A stretch of 11,568 bases of DNA from Trueperaceae bacterium (GCA_011390455.1 JAABSI010000092.1:1-11568); one strand, 5' to 3'; shown: positions 1 to 8,181, counted from the stretch's first letter. Program-made: numbers and translations. Notes: generated by a model not told the origin, from the letters alone.

Positions 1-2139
1 CTGGACGAGTACGTGGGGCAGGACCACGTGCTCGGTCCCGGCCGCCTGCTGCGCCGCGCGATCCAGGCCGATCAGCTCTCCTCGGTCCTGCTGTACGGGC
101 CCCCCGGCACCGGCAAGACCACGCTCGCGCGCGTGATCGCCAACTCCACGCGCGCCCGCTTCACCGCGCTGAACGCCGTCCTGGGCGGGGTGAAGGACAT
201 CCGCGAAGCGGTGGCCGAGGCGCAGGAGCACGCGCGCGCCGGCCGCCGCACGATCCTCTTCGTCGACGAGGTGCACCGCTTCAACAAGGCCCAGCAGGAC
301 GCGCTGTTGCCCTGGGTGGAGAACGGCACCGTGGTGCTGATCGGCGCCACCACCGAGAACCCCTACTTCGAGGTGAACAAGGCGCTGGTGTCGCGCTCGC
401 GGGTGTTCCAGCTCAAGCCGCTCACGGAGGACGACCTGCGCCGGGTGGCGGCGCAGGCGCTCGCGGATCCGGTCCGCGGCTACGGCGCCAAGACCGTGCA
501 CCTCGAAGACGCTGCGCTCGACCACCTGGTGCAGGTGGCGAACGGCGACGCTCGTTCGCTCCTGAACGCGATGGAGCTCGCGATTGAAACGACGTCACCG
601 AACGATGACGGCGTCATCGTCATCACACGTCCCGTTGCCGAGGAATCGATCCAACAACGAGCGGTGCTGTACGACAAAGAGGGCGACGTTCATTTCGACA
701 CCATCAGCGCGTTCATCAAGAGCGTGCGTGGCAGCGATCCGGACGCGGCGCTCTACTGGCTCGCGAAGATGGTCTACGCCGGCGAGGACCCGCGCTTCAT
801 CTTGCGCCGCCTGCTGATCCTCGCCAGCGAAGACGTCGGCCTCGCCGACCCGCAGGCGCTCGGCGTGGTGGCCGCGGCGGCGCAGGCGTACGACTACGTG
901 GGCCTGCCCGAGGGGCGCTACCACCTGGCGCAGGCCACGCTCTACCTCGCGACCGCGCCCAAGTCCAACTCCACCATGGGCTTCTTCGACGCGCTCGACG
1001 CGGTCGGGAAGGAGCGCGAGGGCGAGGTGCCCAACCACCTGCGCGACGGCAACCGCGACGCGGAGGGCTTCGGCCACGGCGCGGGCTACGCCTACCCCCA
1101 CGCGTACCGCGAGCACTGGGTGGCGCAGCAGTACCTGCCGGACGCGCTGCAGGCGAAGGTCTTCTACCAACCGTCCGGGCAGGGGTACGAGGCGGCGGTC
1201 AAGGACGAGGTCGCGCGCCGCCGCGAGGCGCAGCTCGCCGCCATGCTCGAGGGCGAGGCACGGGCCCCGGTCGAGGTGCTCACCACCTCCCCCACCGACC
1301 GCGCCCGCGAGCGCTGGCTCGAGCGCACGGTCTCGAGCGCGGGCGCCCGCCTCGGACGGCTGCGCGACGCGCTCTTCGAGGTGGCGGCGCCGCAGCGCCA
1401 CCACGTGGTGCTCGACGTCGCCGCGGGCAGCGGCCTGCTCGTCTGGGAGGCGGTGCGCCGCACCCCCGAAGGCCAGGTGTGGGCCGCGACCGACGACCCC
1501 CGCCACGCGGCCGCGCTGCGCCAGCAGGCCGGAAGGCTCGACGCGTTGGAACGCCCCGAGGTGATCGAAGCGGCACCGGCGGAGGCCGCCGCGGCCGTCG
1601 CCGCGCGCGACGCGGCCGTTCGCTTCGACCGCGTCGTCGGCCGCGGCGTGCTCGCCCTCCTACCCGATCCCGGAGCCTGGCTCGCCGACGTCGCTCGGCT
1701 GCTGACGCCGGAGGGCGCGCTCGTGGTGGCCGAGACCGACCCACGCCGCGCGCAGCGCCTCGCGGCGCTCGTGGACTGGTCCGACGCCGCGGACCTGGGC
1801 GATCGCGTCCGAGCCGCCGAAGAGCAGCTCTACGCGAACGCGTCGGTCGAGCACGCCGCCGCGCGGCTGCAGCCGCTCGCCGACGCCGCCGGCCTGACGG
1901 TCGCCAGCGTGCGCGACCTGGTCGTCCACGGCGATCAACGCATCGCCGCCGAGGCCGTCGAGCGCTGGTTCGGGACGAACGAGGCCCCGGGGCGCTACGT
2001 CGGCGCCCTCGCGGCCGCGCTGACCCCCGACGAGATCGCCGAGGTGGCGCGGCGCTACCGGACCCGCTTCGCGAACCAGGTGGTGCCGTGGCGCACGGCG
2101 TTCGAGATCGTGCGGCTGGAGCGCCCCCGGGACCGCTGA
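1..2139 (+). CDS. rarA: RarA/MgsA-type AAA+ ATPase fused to a C-terminal SAM-methyltransferase-like domain (5' truncated)
   Basis: The reading frame is open from base 1 (LDEYVGQDHVLGPG, the usual RarA N-terminal region), so about 20 residues and the real start lie upstream. Numbering from the GTG at 13 as residue 1: Walker A GPPGTGKTT 29-37, Walker B ILFVDEVHRF 81-90, sensor 1 LIGATTENP 109-117, arginine-finger region SRSRVFQL 127-134, then the RarA/MgsA C-terminal domain (SAFIKSVRGSDPDAALYW to SEDVGLADPQAL, about 232-283; GYAYPH to LP about 358-376). RarA acts at stalled replication forks and gaps. E. coli RarA is about 447 residues; this protein runs on to 708. The extra part (about 430-705) has a motif-I-like VLDVAAGSG at 466-474, an acidic pair after the next strand (D494/D495) and LLTPEGALVVAE at 563-574, the pattern of a class I SAM methyltransferase. 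Its substrate is unknown. RarA fused to an unknown domain has, from memory, been annotated in cyanobacteria. A stretch at about 581-700 is markedly lower in GC. Confidence 0.9.
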   Translation: MDEYVGQDHVLGPGRLLRRAIQADQLSSVLLYGPPGTGKTTLARVIANSTRARFTALNAVLGGVKDIREAVAEAQEHARAGRRTILFVDEVHRFNKAQQDALLPWVENGTVVLIGATTENPYFEVNKALVSRSRVFQLKPLTEDDLRRVAAQALADPVRGYGAKTVHLEDAALDHLVQVANGDARSLLNAMELAIETTSPNDDGVIVITRPVAEESIQQRAVLYDKEGDVHFDTISAFIKSVRGSDPDAALYWLAKMVYAGEDPRFILRRLLILASEDVGLADPQALGVVAAAAQAYDYVGLPEGRYHLAQATLYLATAPKSNSTMGFFDALDAVGKEREGEVPNHLRDGNRDAEGFGHGAGYAYPHAYREHWVAQQYLPDALQAKVFYQPSGQGYEAAVKDEVARRREAQLAAMLEGEARAPVEVLTTSPTDRARERWLERTVSSAGARLGRLRDALFEVAAPQRHHVVLDVAAGSGLLVWEAVRRTPEGQVWAATDDPRHAAALRQQAGRLDALERPEVIEAAPAEAAAAVAARDAAVRFDRVVGRGVLALLPDPGAWLADVARLLTPEGALVVAETDPRRAQRLAALVDWSDAADLGDRVRAAEEQLYANASVEHAAARLQPLADAAGLTVASVRDLVVHGDQRIAAEAVERWFGTNEAPGRYVGALAAALTPDEIAEVARRYRTRFANQVVPWRTAFEIVRLERPRDR

Positions 2140-2160
2140 CGGGCCCGATCAGCCCCGGTC
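2131..2160. terminator. Bidirectional hairpin spanning both convergent stop codons
   Basis: GACCGCTGA (2131-2139) can pair with TCAG (2149-2152) plus CGGTC (2156-2160), a 9-bp stem with a 3-nt CCC bulge and a 9-nt loop that contains the palindrome GGGCCC. The TGA of rarA (2137-2139) and the TGA of the minus-strand gene (TCA at 2149-2151) lie in opposite arms. The two genes converge with only 9 nt between them, so a shared terminator is plausible. No U-tract follows on either strand, so this is a candidate only. Confidence 0.3.
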
Positions 2161-3081
2161 GAGGCGCCCGAACGCCCGCAGCTGGCGCAGCGCGTCCAGC
2201 GTGAGCATGCCCGCCCACGCGACCCGGCTCGCCGCCCAGGCATCGGCGTCGGCGCCGTCGCCCCAGCTCCAGACCGGCCACCACGCGCCGTCCTCGGCCT
2301 GCGTGGCGACGAGGTGGTCGAGCTGCGCCTGCAGCGGGCCGTCGAGCGCGGCGGCCAGCGCCGACTCGGGCCGCGGCGCCAGCGCCAGCGGCTTGAGCCC
2401 GTAGCCCGACCACGCTTCCGCGGTGCGCCCCACCGCGGCCTCGGCGAGCGGAACGGCGAGCGTCAGCAGGCGGCTGCGCACCCCGGGCGCCACGTGGGGA
2501 GCGTCGAGCAGGTGCGCGACGCCGATCAGATCGTGCATCTCCATCCCGGCGGCGGCCCTCGCCTCGACCTCGCGCAGGACGTCCGTCGCCAGACCGTCGA
2601 GCCAGGGCTCGTCGGCGCTCGGGCAGAGCGCGTAGAGCTGCGCCACGAGGTCGGCCTTCGGGTTGAGCACGAAGCCCTGGAAGCGCTCTTCGAGCCCGTC
2701 CTGGCTCCACCAGGGGGCGTGCGGCGCGTCGGCGGTCGCCTCGGGCACGATGCGCCACGTGCCGGTGACGGGGTCGATGGTGGCCTTGAGGTAGTCGACG
2801 GCGGCGCGCACCATGGGGTGGTCGCTCGGCGCCCGGACTTCGGCCATCCGATGCAGCGCGACGCTCGTGGCGAGCGCACCGCTCGCCCCCGTCCGAGCGT
2901 CGGGTTCGAGGCCGTGGCCGAACCCTCCGTCGGGGTTCTGGAAGGCGGCCAACGCATCGAACACGGGCCAGGCGGGGCCTCCCTCGAAGTCGTGCTCGAA
3001 CGCGGCGCGCTCGAGCGGCCGAGCGCGATCGTGGAGGAAGGCGCGGGCGCGCAGGTAGCGGTCGGGCGTGAGGCGCGTCAT
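2149..3081 (-). CDS. Terpenoid-cyclase/prenyltransferase-fold protein of unknown function (310 aa)
   Basis: The protein starts MTRLTPDRYLRARAFLHDRARPLERAAFEHDF and carries two tryptophan/glycine-rich motifs like those of squalene-cyclase and prenyltransferase alpha/alpha-barrels: QNPDGGFGHGLEPD (48-61) and QAEDGAWWPVWSWG (261-274). There is no signal peptide or membrane segment. I do not see the DxDD or DDTA motif of class II or squalene cyclases, so catalysis cannot be claimed. The family is usually annotated only as hypothetical or prenyltransferase-like. The ATG at 3079-3081 is chosen because the conserved N-terminus begins there. The frame continues upstream through the dinB region, but that part has no coding character. 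Upstream there is a weak AAGATGGG. A TAAGAT box (plus-strand 3087-3092) sits 5 nt before the ATG and could drive leaderless transcription. Alternatively the gene is read through from the DinB gene 38 nt upstream. Confidence 0.75.
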   Translation of the reverse strand: MTRLTPDRYLRARAFLHDRARPLERAAFEHDFEGGPAWPVFDALAAFQNPDGGFGHGLEPDARTGASGALATSVALHRMAEVRAPSDHPMVRAAVDYLKATIDPVTGTWRIVPEATADAPHAPWWSQDGLEERFQGFVLNPKADLVAQLYALCPSADEPWLDGLATDVLREVEARAAAGMEMHDLIGVAHLLDAPHVAPGVRSRLLTLAVPLAEAAVGRTAEAWSGYGLKPLALAPRPESALAAALDGPLQAQLDHLVATQAEDGAWWPVWSWGDGADADAWAASRVAWAGMLTLDALRQLRAFGRLDRG

Positions 3082-3119
3082 GACCCATCTTAGGCCAGGC
3101 GCCCCGGTGGGCCGGAGGC

Positions 3120-3602
3120 TCAGCCGCGGACCACGCGCGCCATCTGGCGGACCGCTCCCAGGTGGTAGGCGAGGTGGACCAGGGCACCGAGCGCGCTGCG
3201 GACGTGCGGCTCGGGCCACTGCGGGTTGGCGCGCACGTGCCCCGCGACCGTCGCCGCGACCTCGAAGAGGCGCTCCTTCTGCGCCGCCCAGGCGTCCTCG
3301 TCGACGGCGCTCGGCTCGAAGCTGCCGGGCCAGTCGGCCTCCACGTCGCGCTCTTCGATGATCGCCGCGAGCAACTCGAGGTAGTACGCGGCGTGCGCCG
3401 TCTGCCCGGCGATGGTGGTGCCGCCGCGCGCCACCGGCGTCGACGCCTCGCTGGCGCTCACGGCGGCGAGCGTCTGGCTCCAACCGGTGTCGGGGTCGAG
3501 GACGGCCACCGGTCGGCCGTCCTTGGGCGGGTCGCCCAGGATCTCCTCCCACAGGAAGAAGTACGGGTCGAAAAGCGCTTCGGCGGCGATCGGGTCGGGC
3601 AT
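3120..3602 (-). CDS. DinB-family four-helix-bundle protein (160 aa)
   Basis: This is a small all-helical protein of DinB-like size. His70 (in TIAGQTAHAAYYLELL) and an HxxxH pair His143/His147 (LVHLAYHLGAVRQM) sit where DinB/YfiT-like proteins place their three metal-binding histidines, in helix 2 and the last helix. Family members are putative metal-dependent hydrolases or thiol-dependent transferases; the substrate here cannot be read from sequence. The start ATG (plus-strand 3600-3602) is well supported by GGGAGG ending 6 nt upstream. The gene is divergent from the ABC ATPase gene, with a candidate promoter in the shared 97-bp gap, and is probably the first gene of a two-gene unit with the prenyltransferase-fold gene. 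It is unrelated to DNA polymerase IV, which is also called DinB in E. coli. Confidence 0.8.
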   Translation of the reverse strand: MPDPIAAEALFDPYFFLWEEILGDPPKDGRPVAVLDPDTGWSQTLAAVSASEASTPVARGGTTIAGQTAHAAYYLELLAAIIEERDVEADWPGSFEPSAVDEDAWAAQKERLFEVAATVAGHVRANPQWPEPHVRSALGALVHLAYHLGAVRQMARVVRG

Positions 3603-3632
3603 CGGCGACCTCCCAAGTCGAGCGTGGCCCCG

Positions 3633-3661
3633 AGTCTAGCGGACGTCCGGCCCCATGCCGA
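3633..3661 (-). promoter_or_regulatory. Candidate promoter for the DinB-family gene
   Basis: On the minus strand TCGGCA (plus 3656-3661; 4 of 6 matches to TTGACA) is followed after 17 nt by TAGACT (plus 3633-3638; TANNNT type). Transcription would start near 3626, giving a leader of about 24 nt that holds the GGGAGG ribosome-binding site. Spacing is ideal; sequence match is moderate. Confidence 0.45.
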
Positions 3662-3682
3662 CACACGCACTCGGGATTGCCC

Positions 3683-3690
3683 GGTACACT
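3683..3690 (+). promoter_or_regulatory. Candidate leaderless -10 box for the ABC ATPase-fluC operon
   Basis: GGTACACT has the TANNNT pattern (TACACT 3685-3690). Only 9 nt separate it from the ATG at 3700, so transcription would begin within a few nt of the start codon. There is no Shine-Dalgarno before that ATG, which fits a leaderless mRNA. No convincing -35 is visible. The same layout recurs before the SbcD-like gene (GGTACCCT, 9 nt, GTG). Confidence 0.45.
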
Positions 3691-3699
3691 CGGGCTCGC

Positions 3700-4800
3700 A
3701 TGGACGCCGCGTCCACACCCCCCGTCGTCGCCCTCGAAGGCCTCACGAAGCGGTACCGCAGCCCGGGCCACCTCGCGGTCGAGGACCTGAGCCTCGACGT
3801 ACGCGACGGCGAGATCGTCTGCCTCCTCGGTCCGTCCGGATGCGGCAAGACCACGCTCCTGCGGCTGATCGCCGGCTTCGAGACCCCCGACCAGGGGCGC
3901 GTGCTCCTCGCGGGGCGCGAGGTCGCCGGGCCGACCACCTGGGTCACGCCGGATCGGCGCCGCATCGGGTTCGTCTTCCAGGACTACGCGCTCTTCCCGC
4001 ACCTCAACGTGCTGCACAACGTCGCCTTCGGCCTCCGGGGCGGCTCACGGGCCGACCGCGAGGCGCGCGCCGCCGAGGTGCTCGACCTGGTCGGCCTGAC
4101 GATCTTCGCGGGCCGCTTCCCCCACCAGTTGTCGGGGGGCCAGCAGCAGCGCGTCGCGCTCGCCCGGGCCTTGGCGCCCGCGCCGACCGTGCTGCTGATG
4201 GACGAACCCTTCAGCAACCTCGACGCCGCGCTCCGCGGGAGCACCCGCGACGAGGTGCGCGCCATCCTCAAACGCACCGGCACGACCGCGGTGCTCGTGA
4301 CGCACGACCAGGAGGAGGCCCTCACCTTCGCCGACCGGATCGCCGTGATGCGCTCGGGGCGCCTCGAGCAGGAGGGCGCGCCCGAGGCCGTGTACCTGCG
4401 CCCGCGCACCGCGTTCGTCGCCAGCTTCTTGGGGCGCACGAACCTCTTGCGCGGCGAGGCGTTCGGCGCCCGTGCGCAGACCGGTCTGGGCGACGTGGCG
4501 CTGTCCAAGCCGGCCAAGGGGCAGGTGATGCTGTCCGTGCGGCCGGAGGCGCTCGCCTTCCGACCCGGTGGCGAAGGGCTGCCCGTCACCGTGCTGCACC
4601 GGGAGTTCAAGGGGCACGACCTGACCTACACGTGCCAATCGGCGGCCGACGCCGCACTGCGGCTGGTGGTGCAGACCACCGCAGACTGCCCGGTGCGGGT
4701 CGGCGACGTCGTTCCGATCGCCCTCGACGGGGTCGCGGTGCCGCTCGAGGGCAGCACCGGACGCACCGCGGCGGGCGCGGCGGGCGCACCCAGCGCGTAA
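3700..4800 (+). CDS. ABC importer ATP-binding protein, FbpC/PotA type, without its permease nearby
   Basis: This is a 366-residue nucleotide-binding subunit of an ABC importer. From the ATG at 3700: A-loop Tyr19, Walker A GPSGCGKT 44-51, Q-loop Gln94, signature LSGGQQQR 144-151, Walker B VLLMDEP 164-170, H-loop His202, then VYLRPRTAFVASFLGRTN (231-248) and a C-terminal TOBE-like regulatory domain to about 345. The domain order and the DEPFSNLDAALR motif match iron(III)-, polyamine- and sulfate-type ATPases, so the substrate is not fixed. The start at 3700 is preferred over an in-frame ATG at 3655 because the homologous N-terminus begins here and a -10 box lies between the two. Its stop codon overlaps the next gene (TAATG), so it is translationally coupled to two fluoride-channel genes. 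No permease or binding protein adjoins it. Confidence 0.88.
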   Translation: MDAASTPPVVALEGLTKRYRSPGHLAVEDLSLDVRDGEIVCLLGPSGCGKTTLLRLIAGFETPDQGRVLLAGREVAGPTTWVTPDRRRIGFVFQDYALFPHLNVLHNVAFGLRGGSRADREARAAEVLDLVGLTIFAGRFPHQLSGGQQQRVALARALAPAPTVLLMDEPFSNLDAALRGSTRDEVRAILKRTGTTAVLVTHDQEEALTFADRIAVMRSGRLEQEGAPEAVYLRPRTAFVASFLGRTNLLRGEAFGARAQTGLGDVALSKPAKGQVMLSVRPEALAFRPGGEGLPVTVLHREFKGHDLTYTCQSAADAALRLVVQTTADCPVRVGDVVPIALDGVAVPLEGSTGRTAAGAAGAPSA

Positions 4801-5183
4801 TGGCGACGCCGGGGGCGGGCCATCCCGCCACCCTCGCGGTGGCGGTCGGTTCGATCCTGGGCACGGGTGTCCGCGCACTCGTCGGCCTCACCCTCCCGGT
4901 CGCGACCGGCGCCTGGCCGTGGGCGACGCTCGCGGTCAACGTGCTCGGCAGCTTCGCGCTCGGTGCGGTGTTCGGGTGGACCGAACGCGGTCGGGCACCC
5001 GCGTGGCTCCGGGGACCCGGGTTCACCACCGGCGTGGTCGGGTCCTTCACCACCTTCTCGGCGCTCGCGGTCGAAACGGGCGGGCTCGCCGGCGGGCTCG
5101 CGGCCGCATACGCCGCGGCGTCGCTCGCCGGCGGCCTGCTCGCGGTGGCGCTCGGGTGGCGCGCGGGCCGGGGGCGCACATGA
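4800..5183 (+). CDS. fluC: Fluoride channel subunit FluC/CrcB, copy 1
   Basis: This is a 127-residue hydrophobic protein with the CrcB/FluC pattern: GSILGTGVRALVGL with Arg25, ATLAVNVLGSFALG with Asn47, and GFTTGVVGSFTTFSALAVET at 74-93, the signature segment holding the TTFS motif and the phenylalanine of the fluoride path. Four membrane helices are expected. FluC channels export F- passively as dual-topology dimers. Here the gene is immediately followed by a second, divergent copy (overlap ATGA), the arrangement linked to heteromeric channels. The ATG overlaps the stop of the ABC ATPase gene as TAATG, with no Shine-Dalgarno, so translation probably depends on reinitiation. The C-terminus GWRAGRGRT is basic. 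Confidence 0.93.
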   Translation: MATPGAGHPATLAVAVGSILGTGVRALVGLTLPVATGAWPWATLAVNVLGSFALGAVFGWTERGRAPAWLRGPGFTTGVVGSFTTFSALAVETGGLAGGLAAAYAAASLAGGLLAVALGWRAGRGRT

Positions 5184-5536
5184 GCCTCGCGGCCTTCGCG
5201 GCGGTGCTCGTAGCGGGCGCCGCGGGTGGCGTGGCCCGAGCGTGGGCGTCGTGGGCGGTGGCCCGCGTGGTGGCGCGACCGGGCGCGGGCACGCTGGCGG
5301 TCAACCTCCTCGGGGCCTTCCTCGCCGGCGTCGTGGCCGGAAGCGATCTCGCGTCCGACCTCACGACCGTCGCGGCGGTCGGCTTCTTCGGGGCGTTCAC
5401 GACGTTCTCGACGTGGATGGTGGAGTTGCACGGCCGCTGGCGCGCCGGCGCGCGCGCAGCCGTCGCCGCCGAGGCGATCGGGACGCTGGCGGTCGGGGTC
5501 GCGCTGGCGGCGTTCGGGGCGTGGCTCGCGGGTTGA
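5180..5536 (+). CDS. fluC: Fluoride channel subunit FluC/CrcB, copy 2
   Basis: This is a 118-residue membrane protein with GAAGGVARAW (Arg20), GTLAVNLLGAFLAG (Asn42) and the signature GFFGAFTTFSTWMVE at 68-82. It is clearly related to, but diverged from, copy 1. The pair most likely assembles into one channel with opposite subunit orientations, as known for other paired FluC genes; that is inferred from the arrangement. The ATG overlaps the previous TGA (ATGA, 5180-5183). A hairpin lies 15 nt after the stop, so this is probably the last gene of the unit. Confidence 0.93.
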   Translation: MSLAAFAAVLVAGAAGGVARAWASWAVARVVARPGAGTLAVNLLGAFLAGVVAGSDLASDLTTVAAVGFFGAFTTFSTWMVELHGRWRAGARAAVAAEAIGTLAVGVALAAFGAWLAG

Positions 5537-5551
5537 TGCGGGACCCTGGCA

Positions 5552-5582
5552 ACGACGCCGACGCTCCTGCGGTCGACGTCGT
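5552..5582 (+). terminator. Hairpin downstream of the fluC pair
   Basis: ACGACGCCGAC (5552-5562) and GTCGACGTCGT (5572-5582) form an 11-bp stem with a single C-A mismatch and a 9-nt loop. It begins 15 nt after the stop of the second fluC gene, the expected place for a terminator. The following bases are C-rich, not T-rich, so it is either a non-canonical terminator or an mRNA 3'-end structure. Confidence 0.4.
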
Positions 5583-5670
5583 CCCGCCTCCCACGATCGA
5601 TGCATGCCGTGATCGCCTTCGCTGCCGGCGTTAGCGATTCTGCCTACACTGCGCATACCGAACGGGCGCT

Positions 5671-5693
5671 TTGCGTCGGACGTCATTACGCAA
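5671..5693. promoter_or_regulatory. Inverted repeat upstream of the urease operon (possible operator)
   Basis: TTGCGT (5671-5676) and ACGCAA (5688-5693) are exact inverted repeats 11 nt apart, and a GACGTC palindrome (5679-5684) sits almost at their centre. The element lies between two candidate -10 boxes (5645-5650 and 5741-5746) in the 247-bp gap before ureA, a natural place for a regulator site. It does not resemble the NikR site (GTATGA-N16-TCATAC). A 6+6 repeat in a gap of this size can arise by chance. Confidence 0.3.
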
Positions 5694-5738
5694 CCGTGCA
5701 TTCTGCCGTATCGGGGTGTACGACGCGCACGGAGCCGG

Positions 5739-5746
5739 GGTATGGT
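5739..5746 (+). promoter_or_regulatory. Candidate -10 box of the urease operon
   Basis: GGTATGGT (TANNNT core 5741-5746) would start transcription near 5753 and give a leader of about 30 nt containing GGAGGG (5773-5778), 5 nt before the ureA ATG. The -35 region is weak (TGTACG at 5717-5722, 3 of 6 matches). A second TACACT at 5645-5650 could give a longer leader of about 125 nt. No other gene is seen in 5537-5783. Confidence 0.35.
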
Positions 5747-5783
5747 CCGCCCACGGCCGTGCCCGGCCGCCCGGAGGGACCCG

Positions 5784-6086
5784 ATGCGCCTCACCGACCG
5801 CGAGACCGACGGCCTGCTCGTGTTCGTCGCCGCCGAAGTGGCGCGGCGACGGCGCGACCGCGGCCTCAAGCTCAACCACCCGGAGTCCGTCGCCTTGATC
5901 ACCGCCGAGCTGCTCGAGGGCATCCGCGATGGCCGCACCGTCGCCGACCTGATGGCGCACGGAGCCACGATCCTGCGCCGCGACGACGTCATGGAGGGCG
6001 TGCCCGAGATGATCCCCGAGATCCAGGTCGAAGGCACCTTCCCCGACGGCACCAAGCTGGTGACCGTTCACGACCCCATCCGATGA
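5784..6086 (+). CDS. ureA: Urease gamma subunit
   Basis: This is the 100-residue small structural subunit of urease, which hydrolyses urea to ammonia and carbamate in the cytoplasm. [35 protein letters not shown] and [31 protein letters not shown] are the full-length family pattern at the standard length. The ATG is 5 nt after GGAGGG. It opens the operon, and its TGA overlaps the ureB start (ATGA, 6083-6086), which favours equal synthesis of the two subunits. Separate gamma and beta genes are the common bacterial form, unlike the fused subunit of Helicobacter. Confidence 0.97.
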   Translation: MRLTDRETDGLLVFVAAEVARRRRDRGLKLNHPESVALITAELLEGIRDGRTVADLMAHGATILRRDDVMEGVPEMIPEIQVEGTFPDGTKLVTVHDPIR

Positions 6087-6477
6087 GCGAGGACCCGCGC
6101 GGCGCGCCGATGGTGCCCGGCAAGGTCTTCGTCGCCGACGGCGACCTCGAACTGGCGCCCGGCCGCGAGCGGCGCACGCTGCGGATCGACAACCGCGGCG
6201 ACCGACCCGTGCAGATCGGCTCCCACACGCATGTCTTCGAGGTCAACCGTGCGCTCGCCTTCGACCGCGAGCGCGCCTACGGCTTCCGCCTCGACCTGCC
6301 TGCAGGCACGGCGCTCCGCCTCGAGCCCGGCGAGGGGCGTGACGTCGCGCTGGTCGCCTTCGCGGGCGATCGGCGCGCTTTCGGCATGTCGGCGCTCACG
6401 TCCGGCGACCTCGATGCACGACGCGACGTCGCGTTCACGGCGGCCCGCGCGCAAGGCTTCATCGTCGAGGAGGACGC

Positions 6478-6481
<4 letters not shown>
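6083..6481 (+). CDS. ureB: Urease beta subunit
   Basis: This 132-residue structural subunit packs with UreA and UreC in the (alpha-beta-gamma)3 enzyme. Family residues run from [18 protein letters not shown] through [46 protein letters not shown]. The usual SH(F/Y)HFFEVN block reads SHTHVFEVN here (47-55), a minor variation. The ATG at 6083 overlaps the ureA stop and has no Shine-Dalgarno of its own. An in-frame ATG at 6110 (MVPGK) matches the shorter N-terminus of many homologues and is the alternative start. A short extension beyond the core reaches residue 132, ending FIVEEDA. Confidence 0.96.

Positions 6482-8181
<1,700 letters not shown>

Noticed and set aside
1280..3187. Long minus-strand open frame of 635 codons opposite rarA and across the prenyltransferase-fold gene
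   Set aside because: It is extremely rich in Arg, Ala, Pro and Gly, shows no family motifs and lies over well-supported genes; it is a shadow of high GC content.
3655..3699. ATG at 3655 as the start of the ABC ATPase
   Set aside because: It has no ribosome-binding site, its 15 extra codons are not family-like, and the -10 box at 3685 lies within them.
3603..3699. Fluoride riboswitch before the ABC-fluC operon
   Set aside because: I could not find the conserved core, and the region is occupied by two divergent promoters with a nearly leaderless start.
3082..4017. Upstream extension of the prenyltransferase-fold gene to a 622-codon frame
   Set aside because: The extension runs out of frame through the DinB gene and antisense to the ABC ATPase with no coding character; the family N-terminus starts at 3081.
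5693..5707. Similarity of TGCATTCTGCCGT upstream of urease to TGCATTCTACCGT at the vapB promoter
   Set aside because: It is a single 13-nt near match with no shared position relative to a start codon; most likely chance.
4607..6055. Minus-strand frame of 482 codons across the fluC genes and ureA
   Set aside because: It is low-complexity Arg/Pro/Ala sequence antisense to clear fluC and ureA genes.
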